From Cryobacterium luteum (GTDB lineage: Bacteria; Actinomycetota; Actinomycetes; Actinomycetales; Microbacteriaceae): a stretch of 64,000 nucleotides of DNA. Positions 8,919-17,745 of the stretch are shown here, piece after piece. The position numbers and the translations under genes were made by a program. Under the pieces are notes generated by a model that ran no database searches, was not told where the DNA came from, and worked only from the letters and a program-made list of their open reading frames with translations. Each line of letters starts with the position of its first letter. Position 1 is the stretch's first letter. Where the stretch lies: positions 186,001 through 250,000 of the forward strand of contig NZ_FOCN01000004.1 of NCBI RefSeq assembly GCF_900110125.1, in the 5' to 3' direction.

Positions 8919-10174
8919 CAGGGTGTCCTCTGCTGGATGGTTACGGATGGTCGAATGGATGCTGAGGGGTCGCCGCGAATCGCCGCCGCCACCTCGGTGA
9001 GGGCCGCGTAGCTGTGCCCGCTGACGAAGGCGTCGCAGTAGGGCAGGGCGGCGGCCATGCCGCCGACGAGCGGCCGGTAGCCGGCGGCAATCTTGCGCGG
9101 ATTCACCCAGACGATGCGGTGTGCGAGCCGGCGGAGGCGCGCCATCTGGGCGTCGACGTCGGCCGGGTCGTCCTCCGCCCACCCGTCGGAGAACACGACG
9201 ATCACGGCGCCGCGCGCCAGGCCGCGCCGCCCGAAATCGTCGATGAATCGACGAATGCTGGCCGCCAGCCGGGTGCCGCCGGCCCAGTCGGTCGCGGTGA
9301 CGGCCGCCTGCGCGAGGGCCTGGTCCGGGTTGTGCAGGGCGAGCTGGCGGGTCAGCCGGGTGAGCCGGGTGGAGAACACGAAGGCTTCGGCCCGGGCGCC
9401 GGAGGCTGCTCCCTGCAACAGCGAGAGGTACACCCGGGTGTACGGTTCCATCGAACCCGACACGTCGCAGAGCAGCACGAGTCGGCGCGGGCGTGGGCGG
9501 CGACGGGCGTAGTACAGGGTGATCGGGTCGCCGCCGGTGCGTTGCGCGGCGCGCACGGTGCGTGCCACGTCGAGCCGGTCACGGCTGTGCGGCGACGGAT
9601 GCGTGCGGCGGCTGAGCCGGGTCGGGGTTGACAGCACGATGCGGGCGATGAGCTGCTGCAACCGGGCGAGCTCCTCGGGGTTGAGGTCGGCGAACGCCAT
9701 GTCGTGCAGGTGTTCGTCGGGGGACGCCAGGGCGAGGATGGCGTCGCGTTCCGGGCCGTCGTTCTCACCGTCGGCGGAGTCGGAGCCGGGCAGCGGGGCT
9801 GGCGGGCGATCGGGCTGCGGTTCGGGAGCTCCCGTCGGCCGGTTGGTTGATGGGGCGGCCTTCGTGTGCGTCTCCGACCCGATCGCCGGGGGAGCGTTGG
9901 GGTCTCCGCGACTCTCGGCCGGGTCGAGCCGACCGTCGAATACGGCGCTGAACACCGCGTCGAAGCGGGCGAGGTACTGCTGCTGCGAAACGAAGACGAT
10001 GCGGCAGGCCCAGTACAGGGCGGCCCGGTCGGTCGGCGGGACTAGTCGCAGTGCTTCGGCCAGCCGCGCCGCGCGGTCCGGCGACACCGGCAGGCCGGCC
10101 CGATGCAGGGCCGTGCTGAAGCCGGCGGCGAGGGCGGCAGATTCGATCCCAGGCGCGAGAACACGGTCAGCCAT
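8918..10174 (-). CDS. coxE: CoxE-type VWA domain protein
   Basis: 418 residues. The N-terminal part is helical; an acidic Pro/Ser-rich linker covers about residues 100-150; a C-terminal von Willebrand A domain carries the metal-ion site DVSGS within LLCDVSGSMEPYTRVYLSLL and a later VVFSDGW. In CO oxidisers CoxE works with the AAA+ ATPase CoxD in maturing the Cu-S-Mo active site. The ATG at 10174 overlaps the coxD stop by 8 nt; an in-frame start 24 nt earlier is possible but would lengthen the overlap. Confidence 0.9.
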   Translation of the reverse strand: MADRVLAPGIESAALAAGFSTALHRAGLPVSPDRAARLAEALRLVPPTDRAALYWACRIVFVSQQQYLARFDAVFSAVFDGRLDPAESRGDPNAPPAIGSETHTKAAPSTNRPTGAPEPQPDRPPAPLPGSDSADGENDGPERDAILALASPDEHLHDMAFADLNPEELARLQQLIARIVLSTPTRLSRRTHPSPHSRDRLDVARTVRAAQRTGGDPITLYYARRRPRPRRLVLLCDVSGSMEPYTRVYLSLLQGAASGARAEAFVFSTRLTRLTRQLALHNPDQALAQAAVTATDWAGGTRLAASIRRFIDDFGRRGLARGAVIVVFSDGWAEDDPADVDAQMARLRRLAHRIVWVNPRKIAAGYRPLVGGMAAALPYCDAFVSGHSYAALTEVAAAIRGDPSASIRPSVTIQQRTP

Positions 10175-11063
10175 GCGCGTCCTCCGCCACCCAGGCACCG
10201 CCGCGGGCGGTAACGGAATCGAGGTCGTCCCGATTCTTCAGAACCGTGCCCCAGGTCTGCTCGACCGCGCGGCCGCTGAGCTCCTCGATGCCCAGAACGG
10301 CGAGGGCGCTCACCCAGTCGATGGCCTCGGCGATGCCCGGCGGTTTCACGAGATCGAGCGAGCGCAACCGGGTGATCGCCGCTGCGGCCTCGGTCGCGAG
10401 GGCCTGCGAGCTGCTTGGCACCCGGCGACGCACGATCTGCGCGATCCGCTCGGGCCCCGGGTAGTCGATCCAGTGATACAGGCAGCGCCGGGTGAGGGCG
10501 TCGTGCAGGTCGCGGGTACGATTGCTCGTGAGTATGACGATCGGCGGATGCTGCGCCGTGACGGTTCCGAGCTCGGGAATGGTGACCGCCGCCTCGGCGA
10601 GCAGCTCGAAGGTGAACGCTTCGAACTCGGCGTCGGCCCGATCGATCTCGTCGAGCAGCAGCACGGCCGGCCGCGGGCCGGGGTGTTCGATCGCCTGCAA
10701 CAGCGGGCGGCGCAGCAGATAATCACGCCCGAACAGCTCGGTCTCGGCCAGGGAAACCCCGCGCGCCTCCGCCAGGCGGATGCCGAGCAGCTGCCGCGGA
10801 TAGTTCCACTCGTAGAGCGCTTCCCCGGCGCTGATGCCCTCATAGCACTGCAGCCGGAACAGTGCGGTCTCGAGCAACCGGGCGAGTGCCTTGGCGATCT
10901 CGGTCTTACCGACCCCCGGCTCGCCCTCGAGCAGCAGCGGCTGCCGCATGCGCACGGCCAGGAACACAGCGGTCGCGAGTCCCTCATCGGCGAGGTAATC
11001 CTCGGCGTCGAGGGAGCGTTGCAGGGCGGCGACGGACGGCACCAGCTCGGGCACGGTCACCAT
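10167..11063 (-). CDS. coxD: CoxD, MoxR-type AAA+ ATPase
   Basis: About 298 residues from the ATG at 11063 (a TTG 15 nt upstream is an alternative). Walker A is GEPGVGKTE and Walker B VLLLDEIDRAD, followed by the sensor region VILTSNRTRDL. MoxR ATPases paired with VWA proteins act as metal-centre chaperones. In Oligotropha CoxD is needed to build the CuSMoO2 cluster of CO dehydrogenase. Its place between coxL and coxE supports the same role here. Confidence 0.92.
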   Translation of the reverse strand: MVTVPELVPSVAALQRSLDAEDYLADEGLATAVFLAVRMRQPLLLEGEPGVGKTEIAKALARLLETALFRLQCYEGISAGEALYEWNYPRQLLGIRLAEARGVSLAETELFGRDYLLRRPLLQAIEHPGPRPAVLLLDEIDRADAEFEAFTFELLAEAAVTIPELGTVTAQHPPIVILTSNRTRDLHDALTRRCLYHWIDYPGPERIAQIVRRRVPSSSQALATEAAAAITRLRSLDLVKPPGIAEAIDWVSALAVLGIEELSGRAVEQTWGTVLKNRDDLDSVTARGGAWVAEDAHG

Positions 11064-11093
11064 CGCCGGCACCAGCAAGCACCGGCCGGGCCG

Positions 11094-11999
11094 CTAGCGC
11101 GCGGTCGCATACCGCTCCGGTTGCCCGAGAAAAGCCGTGCGGCAGCCCGCCGAGCAGAAATACACCGTCGAGCCGTCGTACTCCACCTGCAGCGACGTGG
11201 GCAGCGCGGCCACCGCCATGCCGCAGACCGGGTCGATCGCAGTCGCAGCCGCCTTCTCATCCACTTCCGCACCAAGCGGATGCCCGCGCCCGGCCCGTTC
11301 CTGCACCAGCTGCGCAAAAATCGACACGGCGACCTCCCCGGGCGTGCGCGCCCCGAGGTTGAGGCCGGCCGGGCTGAACACTCGCGCGCGCTGCTCCGGC
11401 GACACGTCGAGCGAGGCGAGCACGGCCGCGCCGCGCTTCGGGCTCGCCACGAGTGCGACATAGGGCACCCCGGCGGCCAGGGCGGCGAGCAGGGCCGGCC
11501 CCTCGTCGCGGCCGTGCGACGCGACGATCAGGGCGGCGTCGCCGGCCTCGAGGGAAGCGGAGGCGCCATCCGCTCGTATCAGGTCGAAGCCGACCAGCGG
11601 TGCCAGGGCGGCAAGCGCCTCGGCGTCGGGGGTCGAGCCGACCACGACGAGGCGCGGCAGCGGAATGCGTGGTTCCAGAAAAATTTCGATCGCACCATTG
11701 CTCACGCAGGGGTTGGAGACCTCGACCGCGCCGTCCTCGATGATGCTCGACGGCACGCCGGCGACGACCTTGAGCAGCAGCGGCTGGCGGCTTTCGAGAA
11801 CCTGCAGGCTGTAGAGCCGAACGGATGCCTCCACGCACGTTCCGCCGACGAACCCGTCGATCTCGCCGGTCGCCCGCACGAGCGCCGTGTCGCCGGCGTG
11901 CGCGCTCGTGGGGCGCTGGGCGCGCACCACGGTCGCCTGCACGAACGGTTCGCGGCGTTCGATGAGTTCCTGCGCGAGGGTCGGATGGGTGACGGGCAC
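11094..11999 (-). CDS. XdhC-like maturation protein fused to a YHS domain
   Basis: 301 residues from a GTG start (11999) one base after the coxL stop. Residues 1-235 form a shortened XdhC protein (GFVGGTCVEASVRLYSLQVL, then a nucleotide-binding-like half with VVVGSTPDAEAL). Residues about 258-301 form a YHS domain (DPVCGMAV ... VYFCSAGCRTAFLGQPERY) with three cysteines typical of metal, often copper, binding. The CO dehydrogenase site holds copper as well as molybdenum, so a copper- or sulfur-handling maturation role is an attractive inference. It occupies the CoxF/CoxI position in the operon. Confidence 0.88.
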   Translation of the reverse strand: MPVTHPTLAQELIERREPFVQATVVRAQRPTSAHAGDTALVRATGEIDGFVGGTCVEASVRLYSLQVLESRQPLLLKVVAGVPSSIIEDGAVEVSNPCVSNGAIEIFLEPRIPLPRLVVVGSTPDAEALAALAPLVGFDLIRADGASASLEAGDAALIVASHGRDEGPALLAALAAGVPYVALVASPKRGAAVLASLDVSPEQRARVFSPAGLNLGARTPGEVAVSIFAQLVQERAGRGHPLGAEVDEKAAATAIDPVCGMAVAALPTSLQVEYDGSTVYFCSAGCRTAFLGQPERYATAR

Positions 12000-12000
12000 G

Positions 12001-14394
12001 TTACACCGGCGGTCTCGTGCGGCCCTGCATGGCCTCCCACACCCGGGCGGGTGTGCACGGCATGTCCATGTGCACCACGCCGAACGGGGCGAGGGCGTCG
12101 ACGACGGCGTTGACGACAGCCGGCGGCGAACCGACGGTGGCCGATTCGCCGACCCCCTTGGCACCGATCGGGTGGTGCGGCGACGGGGTCACGGTGAAGC
12201 CGGTCTCCCAGTCGGGCACCTCCATGGCGGTGGGAATCAGGTAGTCCATGAAGGAGCCGCCGAGGCAGTTGCCCTCGGCGTCGAATTCGATGATCTCCAT
12301 CAGCGCCATGCCGACACCGTCCGTGAGGCCGCCGTGAATCTGTCCCTCGATGATCATCGGGTTGATGCGGGTGCCGCAGTCGTCGACGGCGATGAAGCGG
12401 CGTACCTTCACATGGCCGGTGCCCGGGTCGACGTCGACCACGCAGATATAGGCGCCGAACGGAAAGGTGAGGTTGGGCGGATCGTAGGTGACCTCGGCGT
12501 CCAGGTTGCCGTCGATGCCCTCCGGCAGTGCCACTGTGCCGTGGGCGCCCATTGCGATCTCGGCCATGGTCTTACCCACGCTCGGGTCACCCTTGACAAA
12601 CCAGCGGCCCTTCTCCCACTCGAGGTCCTCCGGCCGGGTTTCGAGCATTGCTGCGGCGATGAATCTGGCCTTTTCGCGCACCTTGCGGGCGACGAGTGCC
12701 ACGGCCGCGCCGCTGACCGGGGTGGACCGGCTGCCGTAGGTGCCGAGGCCGAACGGGGTCTGGTCGGTGTCGCCGTGCACGACGTCGATGTCTTCCGGCG
12801 GGATGCCGATTTCCTCCGCCACGATCTGCGCGAAGGTCGTTTCGTGGCCCTGCCCCTGGCTCTGCACCGAGATGCGCACCACGGCTTTACCGGTGGGATG
12901 GATGCGCAGTTCGGCACCGTCTGCCATGCCGAGGCCGAGAATGTCCATGTCCTTGCGCGGTCCGGCGCCGACCGTCTCGGTGAAGAACGAGATGCCGATG
13001 CCCATCAGTTCGCCGCGTTCGCGTTTCTCCTTCTGTTCGCGGCGCAGTTCGTCGTAGCCGGCCATCTTCATCGACAGCCGCATGGTGGGTTCGTAGTCGC
13101 CCGAGTCGTACTCCCAGCCGGTCTTGTTAGGGTACGGAAACTGCTCCTTCTTGATGAAGTTCTTCAAACGCAACTCGGCTGGATCCATCTCAAGCTTGCG
13201 GGCCAGGATATCGACCATCCGCTCGACCAGGTAGACCGCCTCGGTGACGCGGAACGAGCAGGCGTAAGCCACCCCGCCCGGGGCCTTGTTGGTGTAGACG
13301 CCGGTGACGGTGCAGTGGGCGGCGGCGAGGTCGTAGCTGCCGGTGAAGATATGGAAGAACCCGGCCGGATATTTGGTGGGTTGGGCGGTGGCGTTGAACG
13401 CGCCGTGGTCGGCGAGAACGCTGGTGCGAAGTGCCAGAATCTTGCCGTCTTTGGTCGCCGCGATCTCGCCCTGCATGATGTAGTCGCGGGCGAAGGAGGT
13501 GCTCATGAGATTCTCGGAGCGGTCCTCGACCCATTTCACCGGTTTGCCGGTGACGATGGAGCCAACCACGGCGAGGATATAGCCCGGGTAGATGCCGACC
13601 TTGTTGCCGAATCCGCCGCCGATGTCGGGGGAGACCACCCGAATCTTGTGCTCCGGAATGCCGGAGACTATGGCGAACAGGGTGCGGTGGGCGTGCGGGG
13701 CCTGGGTTGTTTCGTACAGGGTGAGGCGGCCCTCGATGGGGTCGAAGTCGGCGACGGCGCCGCAGGTTTCCATCGGCGCCGGGTGCACCCGCGGATAGAC
13801 GATCTCCTGTTTCACCACGACGTCGGCGCTCGCGAAGACGGCATCCGTTTCGGCTTTATTGCCGGCTTCCCAGTCGAAGATGTGGTTGTCGGTGCGACCC
13901 TCGAGGTCGTCGCGAATGACGGGGGCGTCCGGATCCATGGCCTTGCGGGCGTCGACGACGGGCGCAAGGACGTCATACTCGACCTGGATCAGCTCGAGGG
14001 CGTCGCGGGCGGCGTAGCGGTCTTCGGCGACGACGAACGCGACCTCCTGACCCTGAAAACGCACCTTGTCGGTCACCAGCACGGCCTGCACATCCATCGA
14101 GAGGGTCGGCGCCCAAGCCAGGCCGAGCGCCTGCAGGTCGCTTCCGGTAATGACCGCGAGCACCTTGGGGTGTGCGAGCGCCTCGGTCGTGTCGATCGAC
14201 ACCAATCGGGCGTGGGCGACGGGAGCGCGCAGAATGGCGCCGTGCAGCATACCGGGAAGCACGATGTCGTCGACGTAGTGGCCCTTGCCGCGCACGAAGC
14301 GCGGGTCTTCCTTGCGCTGCATGCGGCCGTGGCCGATGGGCCGATCGTGGTCGCCGGCGGCCGGGTTCGACGGACGGTCCTCAAGGATGGTCAT
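12001..14394 (-). CDS. coxL: Aerobic CO dehydrogenase large subunit, form I
   Basis: 797-residue molybdopterin cytosine dinucleotide subunit. The active-site loop reads VAYACSFR with Cys at residue 379, the AYxCSFR signature of form I (true CO-oxidising) enzymes, as opposed to AYRGAGR of form II relatives. Other family motifs are GGGFGNK near 259-265 and, near the C-terminus, HHPIGAKGVGES. It catalyses CO + H2O to CO2 with two electrons passed through CoxS and CoxM to the respiratory chain. Its start overlaps the coxS stop by four bases. Confidence 0.96.
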   Translation of the reverse strand: MTILEDRPSNPAAGDHDRPIGHGRMQRKEDPRFVRGKGHYVDDIVLPGMLHGAILRAPVAHARLVSIDTTEALAHPKVLAVITGSDLQALGLAWAPTLSMDVQAVLVTDKVRFQGQEVAFVVAEDRYAARDALELIQVEYDVLAPVVDARKAMDPDAPVIRDDLEGRTDNHIFDWEAGNKAETDAVFASADVVVKQEIVYPRVHPAPMETCGAVADFDPIEGRLTLYETTQAPHAHRTLFAIVSGIPEHKIRVVSPDIGGGFGNKVGIYPGYILAVVGSIVTGKPVKWVEDRSENLMSTSFARDYIMQGEIAATKDGKILALRTSVLADHGAFNATAQPTKYPAGFFHIFTGSYDLAAAHCTVTGVYTNKAPGGVAYACSFRVTEAVYLVERMVDILARKLEMDPAELRLKNFIKKEQFPYPNKTGWEYDSGDYEPTMRLSMKMAGYDELRREQKEKRERGELMGIGISFFTETVGAGPRKDMDILGLGMADGAELRIHPTGKAVVRISVQSQGQGHETTFAQIVAEEIGIPPEDIDVVHGDTDQTPFGLGTYGSRSTPVSGAAVALVARKVREKARFIAAAMLETRPEDLEWEKGRWFVKGDPSVGKTMAEIAMGAHGTVALPEGIDGNLDAEVTYDPPNLTFPFGAYICVVDVDPGTGHVKVRRFIAVDDCGTRINPMIIEGQIHGGLTDGVGMALMEIIEFDAEGNCLGGSFMDYLIPTAMEVPDWETGFTVTPSPHHPIGAKGVGESATVGSPPAVVNAVVDALAPFGVVHMDMPCTPARVWEAMQGRTRPPV

Positions 14395-14891
14395 GCGTGC
14401 ACCTCATCTTCTGTGGTTTCGGCGGTTGCGCCGGCGGGATGCGCGGCGGCCCACTGGATAGACCGCACAATGGTGGCATAACCGGTGCAGCGGCAGATCT
14501 GGCCGGAGATGGCCTCGCGAATTTCGAGCGGTTCGGGGTGCGGATTGTGGTCGAGCAGGGCGCGGGCGGTGAGCATCATGCCGGGGGTGCAGAAGCCGCA
14601 CTGCAGCCCGTGCTCCTCCATGAAGCCTTGCTGCACCGGGTCGAGGGTGGCGCCGTTGGCGAGCCCCTCCACGGTCGTGATCGTGTGTCCGTCGGCCATG
14701 GCGGCCAGTACGGTGCAGGATTTGACCGGCTGGCCGTCCATGAGCACGACGCAGGTGCCGCAGTTGGTCGTGTCGCAGCCCCAGTGGGTTCCGGTGAGTC
14801 GCAGGTCATCGCGAATGAAATGCACGAGCAGCACGCGCGGTTCGATCTCGCGGGTAACCTCGGTGCCGTTGATGGTCATGCTGATCTGCAT
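14391..14891 (-). CDS. coxS: Aerobic CO dehydrogenase small [2Fe-2S] subunit
   Basis: 166 residues. The N-terminal plant-type ferredoxin domain has Cys39, Cys44, Cys47 and Cys59; the C-terminal four-helix domain has Cys98, Cys101, Cys133 and Cys135 (QCGFC and CRC). These hold two [2Fe-2S] clusters that carry electrons from the Mo-Cu site to FAD. Length matches the family. The start ATG at 14891 is preferred; an ATG four codons later is possible. It lies 6 nt downstream of coxM. Confidence 0.96.
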   Translation of the reverse strand: MQISMTINGTEVTREIEPRVLLVHFIRDDLRLTGTHWGCDTTNCGTCVVLMDGQPVKSCTVLAAMADGHTITTVEGLANGATLDPVQQGFMEEHGLQCGFCTPGMMLTARALLDHNPHPEPLEIREAISGQICRCTGYATIVRSIQWAAAHPAGATAETTEDEVHA

Positions 14892-14897
14892 GAGGGC

Positions 14898-15794
14898 TCA
14901 GCCTTCCTGGAGTGTCAGGTCGAAAACGGATGCCGCGGCGCGGCTGCACGCGACTCGCAGCACCCGGCGGGTCAGTTCGTCGGCGAGGTGCCGCTTGTAA
15001 TCGATCGGGCCACGCTGGTCGGCGAGGGGATCGCAGGCGAGGGCAGCCAGGCGGCCGGCCAGGGCGAAGAGTTCCTCGCCGGGAGCCTGGCCGACCAGGA
15101 CGGCTTCGACCTCGGTGACGTTCCGGTCGAGTCCGACCGCGGTGAGCCCGACGGCCACGTGGCTGATCGTGCCGACGGCGGCGAGCGTCACGCTCGCGCC
15201 GGCCGCGGCGACGGCCCAGTCGCCGACACGTCGTTCGACCTTTTCGTAGGCGCTGGCCGAGCGGGCGCGGATGGGAATACGCACCTCGATCAGCAGCTCG
15301 TTCTGGGCGACGGCGGTCTCGTACGGGCCGCGATGGAAGTCGGCCATGGACAGCATCCGCTCACCATTCGGCCCGCGCACGACGGCGACGGCTTCGAGCA
15401 CGTGGCAGACCGTGGAGAGGTCTTCGGCCGGGTCGGCCTGGCAGAGCGAGCCGCCGATGGTGCCGCGGTTGCGCACGATCGGGTCGGCGATGACCCGTTC
15501 GGCGTCGGTGATGATGGGGAACAGCCGCCGCACGTCGTCGGACTCGAGCAGGGTGGTGTGCCTGGTCATGGCGCCGATGCGCAACACCGGGCCGTCGACC
15601 AGCAGATAGTCGAGCTCGTACAGATCGTTGATGTCGATCAGCCAGTCCGGGCGGGCCAGGCGCAGCTTCATCATGGGCAGCAGGCTGTGACCGCCGGCGA
15701 CCACGCGGGATTCCGGCCCGTGGCGATCGAGCAGAGCCAGGGCGTTGTCGACCGAACTGGCGCGGACATAATCGAACGGAGCCGGAATCTGCAC
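14898..15794 (-). CDS. coxM: Aerobic CO dehydrogenase medium FAD subunit
   Basis: 298 residues from a GTG at 15794 preceded by GAGGAG at good spacing; the longer open frame upstream has no support. FAD-binding motifs AGGHS (residues 33-37) and TIGG (112-115) match the CoxM/xanthine dehydrogenase middle subunit family. It passes electrons from CoxS towards the quinone pool. It is the first gene of the cox operon, with a promoter-like TTGACA at 15875-15880 (minus strand) and a putative LysR-type operator directly upstream. Confidence 0.95.
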   Translation of the reverse strand: MQIPAPFDYVRASSVDNALALLDRHGPESRVVAGGHSLLPMMKLRLARPDWLIDINDLYELDYLLVDGPVLRIGAMTRHTTLLESDDVRRLFPIITDAERVIADPIVRNRGTIGGSLCQADPAEDLSTVCHVLEAVAVVRGPNGERMLSMADFHRGPYETAVAQNELLIEVRIPIRARSASAYEKVERRVGDWAVAAAGASVTLAAVGTISHVAVGLTAVGLDRNVTEVEAVLVGQAPGEELFALAGRLAALACDPLADQRGPIDYKRHLADELTRRVLRVACSRAAASVFDLTLQEG

Positions 15795-15851
15795 GGGCTT
15801 CTCCTCACCGAAAGAGGGTGTGCGCATCGTTGCGCGACACCGTCGTGCCAC

Positions 15852-15880
15852 AGCTTGGCCCTCGCTCCTGTGACTGTCAA
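15852..15880 (-). promoter_or_regulatory. Putative coxMSL promoter
   Basis: On the minus strand TTGACA (15880-15875) is followed after 17 nt by CAAGCT (15857-15852), leaving a leader of about 50 nt to the coxM GTG. The -35 box is consensus and the -10 box is poor. That combination suits a promoter needing an activator, and the repeated element at 15882-15906 lies one base upstream of the -35 box. Confidence 0.55.
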
Positions 15881-15906
15881 CATCGACCTAAGCGAAAGGT
15901 TATGAG
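15874..15906. promoter_or_regulatory. Copy 1 of a repeated cox/lysR control element
   Basis: 33-nt segment matching 17746-17778 with three mismatches; the 25 bases 15882-15906 are identical in both. It contains the interrupted palindrome ACCTAAGCGAAAGGT (ACCT, 7 nt, AGGT). Relative to coxM it covers about -36 to -60, the classical position of a LysR-type activator site. The regulator encoded 1.9 kb away is the obvious candidate; binding itself is inference. Confidence 0.65.
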
Positions 15907-15978
15907 TGTGCCATCGTTGGGTAAGGCGCGGTACCCGCGCCGGTCGTGCAGCAAGATGGGTCAGGGAGAGAAAACGAC

Positions 15979-17703
15979 ATGGCTGCGACGAGGCTGCGAA
16001 AGTGGGCGCCGGGGATCGACACGGCGTTCGGCTATCGGCGTGCCTGGCTGTTCCCCGACCTGCGTGCGGGCGCGGTACTCACCGCTCTGCTCATACCGGT
16101 CGGTATCGGCTACGCCGAGGTGGCTGGGCTCCCGCCGGCAGCGGGCCTGTACGCCACGATCATCCCTCTGGCCGCCTATGCCGTGTTCGGGCCGTCGCGC
16201 ATTCTCGTGCTCGGCCCCGACTCGGCACTGGCCCCGATCATCGCTGCCGCGATCGTGCCTCTCGCTCTCGGCGACGATGGGCGCGCTGTCGGCCTCGCCG
16301 GGCTTCTGGCGATCATGGTTGGAGTGATCCTCGCTCTGGGCGGAATTCTGCGCCTCGGGTTCGTGACCGACCTGCTCTCCAAACCCATCCGCGTCGGCTA
16401 CCTCAATGCGCTCGCCCTGCTGGTCATCCTGTCGCAGCTGCCAGCCCTGTTCGGTTTCTCCATCACCACGGACTCGGCCCTGGGCGACGTGATCGGGATC
16501 GTCGCCGGAATCATCGGGGGCCAGGTCAACCTGACCGCCACGGTCTTCGGTCTCGGTTCGCTCGCGGTCATTGTCGTGCTGTCCTGGCGGCGAGCCCGGA
16601 TTCCGGGCGTTCTCGCGGCGGTCGTGCTCGCGACGGCGGCTACGGCAGTCTTCGGGCTGCGGGATGCCCTGCCCGTCGTCGGTGCGCTTCCCCAGGGCCT
16701 CCCCGCACCCGCTCTCGCCGGCCTGAACTGGGCGGATGCGGCGGCTTTGGTGGTTCCGGCGTTCGGCATCGCGCTCATCGCCTTCGCCGACACCGCCGTG
16801 CTCTCCCGATCGTTTGCGGCCCGCCGCGGAGAGAACGTCAACGGGAGCCAGGAAATGCTGGCGATCGGCGCGTCGAATATCGCAACCGGCCTGCTCGGTG
16901 GATTCCCCGTCTCGGCGTCGTCTTCGCGCACCCCCGTCGCCGAGCAGGCGGGGGCTCGCTCCCAGCTCACCGGAGTCGTTGGCGCCGTCCTCGTTTTGGC
17001 CTTTATGCTGCTGGCGCCCGGTCTCACCGATTTCCTCCCCTCGGCGGCCATCGCCGCGGTCGTCATCGTCGCCGCTGCCGGGCTCATCGATGTGACAGGG
17101 TTCATCGCACTCGTGCGCATGAACCGGGTCGACGCGCTGCTCTCGCTCGCGGCCTTCCTCGGGGTGCTTGTGGTCGGTGTGATTGAGGGTATCGCCGTGG
17201 CCGTCATCCTCTCGCTCGGCGCCTTCGTCAGCCAGGCCTGGCGGCCCTACCGGGCTGAGCTCGGCCGGATTCGCGGTCTGCGCGGCTACCACGACCTGTC
17301 GCGGCATCCGGAGGGCGAACGGCTACCCGGCATCGTCATCGTTCGCTTCGATGCGCCGCTCTTTTTTGCCAACGGCGGTATCTTCGACGACTATGTGCGG
17401 GCCACGGTCACGGCCGCCGGCAGCGGGGTGCACACGGTCATCCTTGCTGCGGAGCCCATCACCGACATCGACACCACGGCGGTGGAAGAGCTGCTCGAAC
17501 TCGACGATTTTCTGGCCTCCCGCGGCATCACGCTCATCTTCGCCGAGATGAAAGGCCCGGTGAAAGACCTCTTGCGTCATTACGGGCTGAGCCGGCGGTT
17601 TGCTGCCGAGCGGTTCGCGGGCACGGTTGGAGAGGCGGTCGATGAGGCCACGGGAACGCTCCGCGGTGACCTCGACGGCACCGCATGGGACCCGGACGCC
17701 TGA
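15979..17703 (+). CDS. SulP family anion transporter with STAS domain
   Basis: 574 residues from the ATG at 15979, preceded by GGGAGAG. The transmembrane core starts with WLFPDLRAGAVLTALLIPVGIGYAEVAGLPP, the SulP signature, and spans about ten or more helices. A C-terminal STAS domain (about 445-555) has IVIVRFDAPLFFANGG and ILAAEPITDIDTTAVEEL. SulP proteins move sulfate, bicarbonate or other anions. Its position between coxM and the LysR gene, flanked by the repeated control element, suggests co-control with CO oxidation. Bicarbonate handling is one speculative reason; the substrate cannot be read directly. Confidence 0.9.
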   Translation: MAATRLRKWAPGIDTAFGYRRAWLFPDLRAGAVLTALLIPVGIGYAEVAGLPPAAGLYATIIPLAAYAVFGPSRILVLGPDSALAPIIAAAIVPLALGDDGRAVGLAGLLAIMVGVILALGGILRLGFVTDLLSKPIRVGYLNALALLVILSQLPALFGFSITTDSALGDVIGIVAGIIGGQVNLTATVFGLGSLAVIVVLSWRRARIPGVLAAVVLATAATAVFGLRDALPVVGALPQGLPAPALAGLNWADAAALVVPAFGIALIAFADTAVLSRSFAARRGENVNGSQEMLAIGASNIATGLLGGFPVSASSSRTPVAEQAGARSQLTGVVGAVLVLAFMLLAPGLTDFLPSAAIAAVVIVAAAGLIDVTGFIALVRMNRVDALLSLAAFLGVLVVGVIEGIAVAVILSLGAFVSQAWRPYRAELGRIRGLRGYHDLSRHPEGERLPGIVIVRFDAPLFFANGGIFDDYVRATVTAAGSGVHTVILAAEPITDIDTTAVEELLELDDFLASRGITLIFAEMKGPVKDLLRHYGLSRRFAAERFAGTVGEAVDEATGTLRGDLDGTAWDPDA

Positions 17704-17745
17704 CGCGGCCGGCCGGCTCGTGCTGCTTGCTCCCCGCTGCCGAGG

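Noticed and set aside
9240..11080. Methanol-dehydrogenase (mox) operon, because of MoxR and VWA proteins
   Set aside because: The CoxL active-site signature and coxMSL order identify them as CoxD and CoxE.
11887..14481. 864-codon plus-strand ORF opposite coxL, and similar long antisense ORFs (9519-12113, 55281-57758, 59335-61113, 15961-17307)
   Set aside because: They mirror real genes with the third-position G/C of the coding strand falling in the wrong place, lack recognisable domains and are typical shadows in high-GC DNA.
15906..17186. Long ORF starting inside the repeated element and overlapping sulP
   Set aside because: Arg-rich shadow frame of sulP without domain similarity.
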